A stretch of 64,000 bases of DNA, from positions 924,543 through 988,542 of the forward strand of contig JAPTHN010000108.1 in NCBI GenBank assembly GCA_026936325.1, given 5' to 3'. Positions within the stretch are counted from its first letter, which is position 1. The number at the start of each line of letters is the position of its first letter. The translations under genes and the position numbers were made by a program. Under the pieces are notes generated by a model. That model had not been told where the DNA came from and did no database searches. It was given only the letters and a program-made list of their open reading frames with translations. The DNA comes from Platynereis dumerilii (lineage: Eukaryota; Annelida; Polychaeta; Phyllodocida; Nereididae). This document shows positions 56,401 to 64,000 of the stretch, in pieces.

Positions 56401-57480
56401 TAGTGATCCAATTCAAAATAAACATATTTGCAATAGATCTAACATAGCTGACTATCAAATCCACTCTTAGTCTCTTATGTTTGACTAATGACCAAATTCT
56501 GAACTTATATTCAAGAGTGCAAAAAAAAGACAAGTGAGTGTCCTCTGTTTTTGTTTATGTGATGCAGGAGAGGAAAAAAGCGGCCGAAAATTTCTAGTAA
56601 CGATGACCTTAGATGTCCTGTGCGCATTTCTGTTTTTTTGATGGGGGAGCAACGTTTACCTGAATTTCATACAATTTCAAGCTTGGAAGCCATTGATTTT
56701 CCATAATATTTAATAGTCCATCTGCCCAATTGTAGGGTCAAAATTTGATAAGTCTGAAACTCTTGTCTCCAGTGTTTAACAATTATTCATGATGGCAATT
56801 AAAATCTTCCATAAATGAAGATTGACTGTCAGTCTTCTAAAATCTAGTTACCAATATCTGAAATAATATTCTGTATAAGAGCAGGAGGTTGCAGTGTCAA
56901 TGTCTCCAATATTGCGTTATTAGCATCACACCGGACTTGTTTCTTAATGAAAAATTAAAGGGACATACATTCTCTGAGAAAATCTTGTGTCTGACTTTGT
57001 CTGAGAACCAAATAAAATAACTGAACTATCTCTAGCTTTGCATCATGAATAGCAACTTTCCCATACATTGGTAATACATTCTTCAGCTCTAAGTGATGTG
57101 GATTTCAAGTTATAGTGGCGATGCTAGTGACACACATATTTGGTATTTTATTGATCATAATTCAGTTTCTCCAAAACAATTGGCACTAGAGACCTGGAAC
57201 TTGGCCCAAAATGTGCGAGCAACTTGCGTTATCATTGGCAATAGATAGTTTAGCCCAAACTGGTCAGGATTTTTAGTTATAAGTGTGACTTTAATGACAG
57301 TTAAAAAACATTGCAGCTGTGTTTATCACCTCAGTACAGATCAGCAGAGCATTGGGACCCTTGGACATGAAAGTGCAGTGATAGCAGATTGTTTGACCTA
57401 CCCAACACGAATATAAAAAGGCATTTGTGGAGCAAAAAATTTTCAAATATTTTTCAGCTGAATTTTCAAGGTTTTCAAAT
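56401..57480. other. Intergenic sequence at the end of unit 2
   Basis: Partly paralogous to 22480-22640 (TTTTTTGATGGGGGAGCAA) and to 42240-42720. No gene seen. Confidence 0.45.
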
Positions 57481-57914
57481 GTTGACCCTGTAGCTTTTCG
57501 AACTGTTGGTAGGGTTACCAAAAATCTTTTGGCCCCATGTTGTATCCTTTTTAGGTAATCATTGGATTGAGCTGATACATCTTCTATGTAACTTTGATGA
57601 AGTTTCAATATTGAAAATAAGCCCTGAAAATGTTAAATTCCAAATTACTGTGCTCCAAATATACGCTGTTAGCATTTCATCATTGGGCAATTATTCATGA
57701 ATACAATGAGGATTTTATTGGTCAATCCAATGATTATGTGAAAAGGATGCTACATTGGGCCAAAAGGCTTTGATACCGCTGTGAAATACCCTTCTACACT
57801 TGAGTAATTTTGTCTGATGCAGTGTATAATGATAAGATATGATGATTTCAGTTTTAATGCTTCCGCATAAACATTTGAAGTTGACAAAAATATAAGGGAG
57901 TAAATGCTAGATTC

Positions 57915-57920
57915 TTTATT
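57915..57920 (-). terminator. Gene 5 poly(A) signal
   Basis: AATAAA directly after the conserved stem (arms 57988-57981 and 57928-57921). Confidence 0.82.
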
Positions 57921-58034
57921 CACAAGTTAATCATCAAATCAACATTGACAGAATCCTTTCTTGCGAAGTCCATGCAGAAGAACTTGTGGTGGTCGTTTGG
58001 AGGTAAAGATTCTTCTGCACCAGCATCTGCTTAG

Positions 58035-61000
58035 CTACTCCTTACCTGAAACAAAAACTTGGTTGAATTTTAAATGGAAGGAAGAATAATTATTTTTATC
58101 AGATTCTGATGTTGGAATAAAGAAATAAATTTGTGAACATGTGAATTTACTAAAAATAGTTCTGCTGGCATGTTGGCTCATGTTCCGATTTAATATTATA
58201 AAATTCTTGAAACCATAAATAATTGCTGCAGCCTACACTGAGTGCTAAGGTATCAGGCAGCACACCATAAAATTTGAAATTTTGAGTCAGATAAGGTGAT
58301 TGAGTGATGGTTGCACAGTTCCTTTGAGCTGACATGAAACATATTTGGAGCTATGATGATTTTTTTTATTGTCATAACTTAAAACAACCAGCTACCTCAG
58401 CTCAAAGGCGTTACAAGTGCATTTCACTCAATCATTAGACTTGACTCAAAATTAAAATTTTACAGTGGGCAGTTCTTATTGCCATAGCTCCAAAAATATT
58501 TGGAAAATTGTTACATTGTCATGTCAAGCACTCTTAACCATCAGTTCACATGGAACTCTAATTTTCAGTCAGCTTAAATGATTGAGTGGGATGGTTGCAC
58601 AATTCCATTGAGAAAACATAGCTTGTTGTTTTCAGCTAAGATAATCTGTCCGTTATCATAACTTAAATCAACAAGCTATGATAGCTCAAAGGAAATACTT
58701 GCGCAACCATCTCACTCAATCATTTGAGATGACTCAAAATTCAAATTTGACAGTGCAAACATGATGGAATAAACATCTACCCCGATCCACTCATGGCCCT
58801 ATATTAGGCCTATAACAAAGCAGCCCAAGTCCAGGTCACTGAGTAACAATATCACGAGCTGTTGCGTGAATCAATATCACTCGAGCTCGAAGGGCTAGAG
58901 TGATATTAATTCACTAGGCAGCGAGTGATATGGTACGAAGTTTTTTTTTTATCACCTGGGTATCGGCATGACCCTAAAGGACAAGAAAGTATGTGACATA
59001 AACAAGTGGGGTCAAAATGTTGTTGGGAAAATTCTAACTGACATAAGATCAGCTTTACAGTAATTTTACTGACTCTTAACAATTGTCTAATGTAATCTCT
59101 GTTTAACTTATTGCATCACTATATTTAATACCCAAGATAACTTAATTGTTGGTTATCTTTTTTTGTGATGTCAGATGTATATATTTTATTTGTCATATAT
59201 CCTCCACCTGTGTATTGCTTGACTCAAGTAATTCTGAACTAACCGCTATTTATTAAAAAAGTAACGGCTATTTATTTAATAAATTTTTCTCCCTATAACA
59301 CTTTCTGAATATTCTGCATGTTTCTGTTTTGCTCCTGATAATTGTGTGATCTTCTTAATGTGCAAGTTGATGTTTCTAACACAAGTGTTGATCACAGTTT
59401 CTAAATTGATTTGTTCATGTCATAACATGCAATTCATTAACTTTTATATATTCATTTGTATACAATCATTATTTGCCCAATATAGCATAATTGGTAAATT
59501 TAACTATTTTAAGATTATTATTCACCTGTCAGATCAAATCACGTAATACTAATTTTTGGCTGACCATGTGCCAGTAATTGTCTATGAATCTTTACATTTA
59601 CATTTGTTTCATTTCATCAAAAATCTTTGACACATCAATTTTACAGTTTTATGTTTGTTTGTTGTATAATGAATGGATTGTTTTATCAATTCTTAAGGAT
59701 GATAATAGTGTAATAACCAAGTTACTTATAACAAGAAACCATGATAACTGCTATCAATACAATCTCCAAAATTCCATGTTTTGTATGATTAAGTATGACA
59801 GTTGATCCAAACACTATACTTGATAATGAGACATCTTTGCTTGATCTGTTTGCAGGCAGTGGACTGGATTCCCAGGAGGACACTGATGAACCCACCTTGT
59901 TAGATCTCTCTCCATATTATGACAACTCAGGTTTTACAGAATTTGTTTTGAATACTTCTAATAATTTTACAGTCCTTAGTTTAAACTGTCAGTCTCTAGC
60001 AGCCAAATTCGAAAAATTACAAATATATGTTAACTTGTACAATTCTTCTCATTCCAGACTCGGTGCCATTTGCTTGCAGGAGACATGGCTCACAGCAGAC
60101 AGCGACCTTTCTCTGTTTCAAATAGAAGGATACAACCTAATTTCTTCTGGTAGATCGAGCAGTGCACATGGAGGGGTAGCTATATATATATGTGAAATAT
60201 CTAAATTTAATCAAATTGATAAATTCATACACTCTGAAAGTTGGGACGGACAATTCATAGAAGTTATGTTAGGAAATAATTATCATGACAACACTAAAAT
60301 TATTATAGGAAATATTTATAGACCTCCTCGTCAAACAATAGAAAATGTTACAACATTTATAAATGAGCTGAATGTAGTATTCAATCATTTTCGAAACAGC
60401 AGAGATGTGTTACTAACTGGAGACTTTAACTTAAATATCCTGAAATTTAAAGAAGTTAACTATGTGAATCAATTTCTTGAGTCAATAATCTCAAATGGTT
60501 ACATTCCCAAAATTACTTTTCCTACGCGTCTAACTGAAAGAAAGGGAACTTTAATTGACAATGTTTTCATTAAAATATCCGATAGACTTAATAATATTAA
60601 AGCAGGTATAATCATTAATCAAATTTCTGACCATCTGCCTTACTTTATAAGCTTAAATCTTTTAAACTGAAATCATGAAAACAAAAAGTATGTCAAGATT
60701 ACAACTTATAATAATACCACAATTCTTGGCTTCAAAACCGAATCACAAAGTCCATCTACTGCACAAAAAGACTAAATGAGATTCTAGGCCAAACACCTGA
60801 AATAAGCTATGATCGATTCAATTCTATTCTAAAAGATTTAGTTCATAAATATTTTCCGACAAAATCTGTTAGATTTAATAAGTACAGACACAAAAAAAGT
60901 AAATGGATAACTGCAGGAACTCTAAAATCTATAAAATATAAAGATAAGCTGTACCACTTACTAAAATCTACTGACACAATTGATCCTAATTATAATAGTA

Positions 61001-64000
61001 GGAGACTAAATTTCCAGACTTACAACAGGATTCTTAAAAGCAGTATCAGAATTGCAAAGAAAAATTATTATCATAACCAATTTGAAATGTTCAAGAGTGA
61101 TATCAGGAAAACCTGGTCAACAATTAATGAAATAATGAATAAAACAAAAAAGAAGCAAGAGTTCCCTGAATTTTTCTTAATTAATGGCAATACAACTTCT
61201 GACAAAAGAGTGATTACAAACAAATTTAATCAATATTTCGTAGAAATAGGACCAAAGTTAGCAGAAGGAATACAGAAGCCTATAAACAAATCATTCAAAG
61301 ATTACATAAAACATCCAATTCTGGAGTCATTTCAATTCACAAAAGTAGATACGATAACACTGATAAAAGTAATTGATTCCCTTCAGCCAAAGTCTAGCTA
61401 TGGACACGATAGAATTTCGAATAAACTACTAAAATTTGTTAAATTTGAACTTGCAGATACCTTGAAAGTCTTAATTTACCAATCAATAGAACATGGTGCA
61501 TTTCCTAAAAAGTTGAAAATAGCTAAAGTTACACCTCTCCACAAGAAAGACAATGATCAACTATTTTCCAACTATAGACCTATTTCTATTCTTCCAAGTA
61601 TATCAAAGGTCTTCGAGAGAATAATGTATAATCAAATATATGACTTTTTCACCAAAAACAAAATTTTCTACAACAGCCAGTATGGCTTCAGGCAGTCACA
61701 TTCCACAGAATTAGCAGCTTTAGAATTAATAGACAGAATCATTTATGAAATGGATAATAACAGAATTCCAATTAACATTTACTTAGATCTCTCGAAGGCC
61801 TTTGATACACTCGATCATGAAATTCTGATGTTTAAGCTGTCACATTATGGAATTAGGAATACCTCATATGATCTTTTGAAAAGTTATCTGACTGATCGAA
61901 TGCAATATGTGCAAATGAATGATATTACTTCTGAATTTCTTGAAATAAAATGTGGAGTCCCTCAAGGATCCATACTAGGCCCTCTACTTTTTATAATTTA
62001 TGCAAATGACTTAATCAATTTCATCCAGTCATATATGCTGATGATACAACACTTTCAGCTACTTTAAATGTTTTTGAAAATGACCATTAAATAAACTTTC
62101 TTTAAATATTAGTAAAAGAAAGGCAATGGTGTTCCATTCAGCCAATCGCACCATTTCATTGCCCAATCTTGTAATGGAAGAGACTCCAATAGAATTTGTA
62201 AATGAGTTTAACTTTCTGGGACTTATAATTGATAAAAATCTGAAATGGAAACCACATATAGATAATATTTCTAAAAAGATGTCAAAAACAACAGGTATAA
62301 TGAACTGGGTGAAAAATTTTGTACCATCTGAAGTATTACATATAATTTACAATTCTTTAATTCTTTCTTATCTAAACTATGGCTTGATTATATGGGGTTG
62401 GAAAGCAAATAAATTGATAAAGCTTCAAAAGAAATCATTGAGAATAATAGCTAAAGCAAAATATAATGCTCACACAAGTCCCCTTTTTAAGTACTTCAAT
62501 ATTTTGAAGATCCCTGATCTATGTGCACTGCAAGATCTTAAATTCTGCTATAAATGAAACAATAATATGCTTCCACTATATTTTTACTCTGAAAAATTTC
62601 TTTTATATAATTATTCTCATAACTACCCCACACGTCACTCAAATAGAAACCTTCCCGTTCCTGCTGTGAGACATGACTTCGCAAGAAATGGTATGAGTTA
62701 CAGGTACCCAATAGTGTTTAACAATATGTCTTCAAAATATAAGGATAAAATCTTTACTCACAGTTTTGATGGTTTTAAGTTTTATGTCAAACAGAATCTT
62801 ACAGATCAGTATGAAACGAATTGTTCAATATCAAATTGTTATGTTTGTGGGTCATCAGTCTCCTCTTGTGAGCCAGAAGCTGTCTTGCATTCAGGTAGGT
62901 AAAGCATTGCCTCATTATCATTTCACTTTCTTAATCTTAATTGTTTTATTTACAAATTACTTAAAAAAAAACAGAAATTGTCATGGTTTCATCAAAAGTA
63001 GTAAGCACTTACATCACTAAACTGTAAAATAATATCCTCTTCAATACATTAAGAATAATTTTAATAATATTTTTACACAAGGTGGCCCTCCGATAGCGAC
63101 AAGTATTTTGTCTTTGGAGGTCTCCTGGCTCCTTAATTATCAATTGTTTCTGTAAAACTACATACTGTACAATGTAAGAGCTAAATAAAATATGTGTCAT
63201 TGTCATCATTGTCATTGTCATAGAGCAGCAATGGATATGACGTCACAATCCTATCGTTTTTGCCTGTGTTTGGTTTGTGACATCATCAGACAGCTGAAAT
63301 GCTGGTGATGTCATGACCATTGTTAAAAAATATCACCCTCGAATAAAACATAACTCACCCCTGTTCCTGCACCTCTTGATTAATTTGCAAGCTGCTTTGA
63401 GAGCTAATCTGGTTTTCCATCCAATTTTCCTGCGCTCCTCTGGGTGGTCTCGCTTCCCTACAATAATAATACAAAGATCTCAGATTTTTTTATAAAATTA
63501 TTTTGAAGACGTTAGACCAAGCAGGGTGAAAATCCCTAATTGCTTCATTTCATGCAAGATGTACAAAAACTGAAAAATCCACAAAAAGGCCAAGCAGCAA
63601 AACATTACCATCCAGTTACCTCTAAGGGATACAATCAAATTTACTGATTAGGACAAAATCCTCTCACTTTGGAGCCCCTACCTTTATAACAATTGACCAA
63701 AAGATTCTGGCTGTAAACATCTGAAAATAATGCAGCCAGTGGGGGCCACTGACTTATTCTGCCACCTGAGCACAAGTAATACACAAAACAAAATTTCAAA
63801 TCAATACTTCATTTTTCTGGGTGGTTAGGCAGTTTTACTGATAGCCAGTGATGTACAAATTATTATTATTGTTCTATGTCTCACCGTACAAATTGCTTAC
63901 AATGTCATTTTCAGATACCCTCTGCTATAACATCCGACTTATTTTCAAGCAGCTAAAAGTTTTTATTTCGCTCTACTCAACTCTTAACTTCGGACAATTA
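58035..64000 (-). CDS. Gene 5 (3' part only): multi-cassette precursor
   Basis: Last exon 58045-58035 (GKE-stop, as in genes 3 and 4) and one cassette at 63457-63359. The sequence near the right edge (63961-64000) matches what lies just 3' of cassette 2 in genes 3 and 4, so that cassette should start within tens of bases outside the window. The counterpart of cassette 4, expected near 58800-58900 from gene 4, is missing. Similarity to gene 4 stops near 58805, and unrelated repeats plus a LINE fill the space to about 63340. Whether the gene is complete cannot be told from here. Confidence 0.7.
58270..58745. repeat. Palindrome pair in last intron of gene 5
   Basis: Counterpart of the pairs in genes 3 and 4; GACTCAAAATTAAAATTTTA and GAGCTGACATG arms. 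Confidence 0.6.
58840..58945. repeat. Palindromic ATATCACTCGAGC cluster
   Basis: AATATCACTCGAGCTCGAAG, then GGCTAGAGTGATATT and GCGAGTGATATGG form nested inverted repeats. This lies just past the point where gene 5 stops matching gene 4 and may be one end of an element; ATATCACCCTCGAA at 63330 could be the other. Confidence 0.45.
58946..59794. other. AT-rich sequence before the LINE coding region
   Basis: May include the LINE 5' UTR, but no ORF1 or promoter was recognised and the 5' end could not be placed. Confidence 0.4.
59795..60670 (+). pseudogene. LINE endonuclease domain (291 aa)
   Basis: Motifs in order: LSLNCQSL, AICLQETWL (catalytic Glu in QET), GGVAIYI, IIGNIYRPP, LTGDFNLN, and near the end ISDHLPY (SDH catalytic motif). 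The domain itself reads through; a stop at 60668-60670 separates it from the RT frame, which shifts by about 60700-60800. Confidence 0.85.
60900..62557 (+). pseudogene. LINE reverse transcriptase and downstream region
   Basis: RT motifs: KVTPLHKK, NYRPISILPSISKVFE, QYGFRQSHST, YLDLSKAFDTLDH, GVPQGSILGPLLF. The catalytic YADD (62034-62045) is in a different frame from the preceding motifs, so a frameshift lies just before it; another frame follows from about 62090 (FNFLGLIIDKNLKW, YLNYGLIIWG). Confidence 0.87.
62567..62902 (+). pseudogene. LINE C-terminal segment
   Basis: YNYSHNYPTRHSNRNLPVP and SYRYPIVFNNM are the usual end of this LINE group's ORF2. Separated from the preceding part by a stop at 62555-62557. 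Confidence 0.75.
63359..63457 (-). CDS. Gene 5 cassette exon (class of gene 3 cassette 3)
   Basis: 99 bp, phase 1-1. GKRDHPEERRK, core IGWKTRLALKAA, ring CKLIKRC, tail RNR. Acceptor TGTAG, donor GTGAGT. Confidence 0.83.

Larger units (their letters stand above)
42720..57480. repeat. Tandem segmental duplication, unit 2 (gene 4)
   Basis: Second unit, mostly collinear with unit 1. It lacks most unit 1 insertions but has its own: a 946-bp TIR element, a CACGTG element and a longer mariner remnant. Confidence 0.8.
59795..63222 (+). mobile_element. Broken Jockey/CR1-superfamily LINE inserted in gene 5
   Basis: Non-LTR retrotransposon, antisense to gene 5, with an apurinic-type endonuclease followed by reverse transcriptase. 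The 3' end is a (TCATTG)-type microsatellite (63196-63222) after AATAAA, as in CR1/L2/Daphne-like groups. At least three frame breaks and one stop interrupt the product, so it is inactive. Clade assignment by eye only. Confidence 0.85.
57480..64000. repeat. Tandem segmental duplication, unit 3 (gene 5), cut by window end
   Basis: 57480-58805 aligns with 42720-44040, and 63340-64000 with 45085-45770. The middle is replaced by other repeats and a LINE. Confidence 0.75.

Noticed and set aside
59795-62902. LTR retroelement or virus-derived element
   Set aside because: Endonuclease plus RT order, SDH and YADD motifs and a microsatellite tail are those of a non-LTR LINE; no LTR, capsid or integrase seen anywhere in the window.

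Overview
The window looks like genomic DNA of an invertebrate animal. It is AT-rich, and its genes are split into many tiny exons with GT-AG introns, TATA promoters and AATAAA poly(A) signals. It also carries tRNA-derived SINEs, a Jockey/CR1-superfamily LINE, mariner remnants and many short TIR elements. A marine deuterostome such as an echinoderm or hemichordate would fit, but nothing seen fixes the phylum.

The main content is a head-to-tail cluster of paralogous genes, all on the minus strand: gene 1 (CDS 1472-5296), gene 2 (13049-17744), gene 3 (23391-31174), gene 4 (43251-48630), and the 3' part of gene 5 (58035 to beyond the right edge). None was visible as one long reading frame; I assembled them from splice signals, exon phase and comparison between copies. 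Each encodes a secreted precursor: a near-invariant signal-peptide exon, two short acidic pro-region exons, then 4-7 cassette exons of 87-135 bp. Each cassette is bounded by phase-1 introns and carries a dibasic site followed by a cationic peptide of about 22-27 residues with a GWK(T/A) core. Most cassettes end in a two-cysteine ring (C-X4-C or C-X5-C). A tiny last exon adds DEE-stop or GKE-stop. Predicted precursors are 277, 318, 212 and 213 residues for genes 1-4. The layout suggests multi-peptide antimicrobial precursors that grow by cassette duplication. The C-X5-C ring (for example CKVSKKC) resembles the frog-skin Rana box, presumably by convergence. I do not recognise the family as described.

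Layout: 1-1370, end of a TIR element and unassigned sequence; 1370-5540, gene 1 with MITEs in its introns; 5540-12900, intergenic sequence with nested TIR elements, a fold-back repeat and a CACGTG-rich element; 12900-18460, gene 2; 18460-22660, intergenic; 22660-42720, tandem duplication unit with gene 3; 42720-57480, second unit with gene 4; 57480-64000, third unit with the 3' part of gene 5, with a broken LINE in an intron. Comparing the units exposes many filled and empty insertion sites, so several non-autonomous transposons can be delimited to the base.

All statements come from reading the sequence by eye. Exon boundaries rest on splice consensus and on frame closure (each summed CDS is divisible by three). 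Function is inferred.
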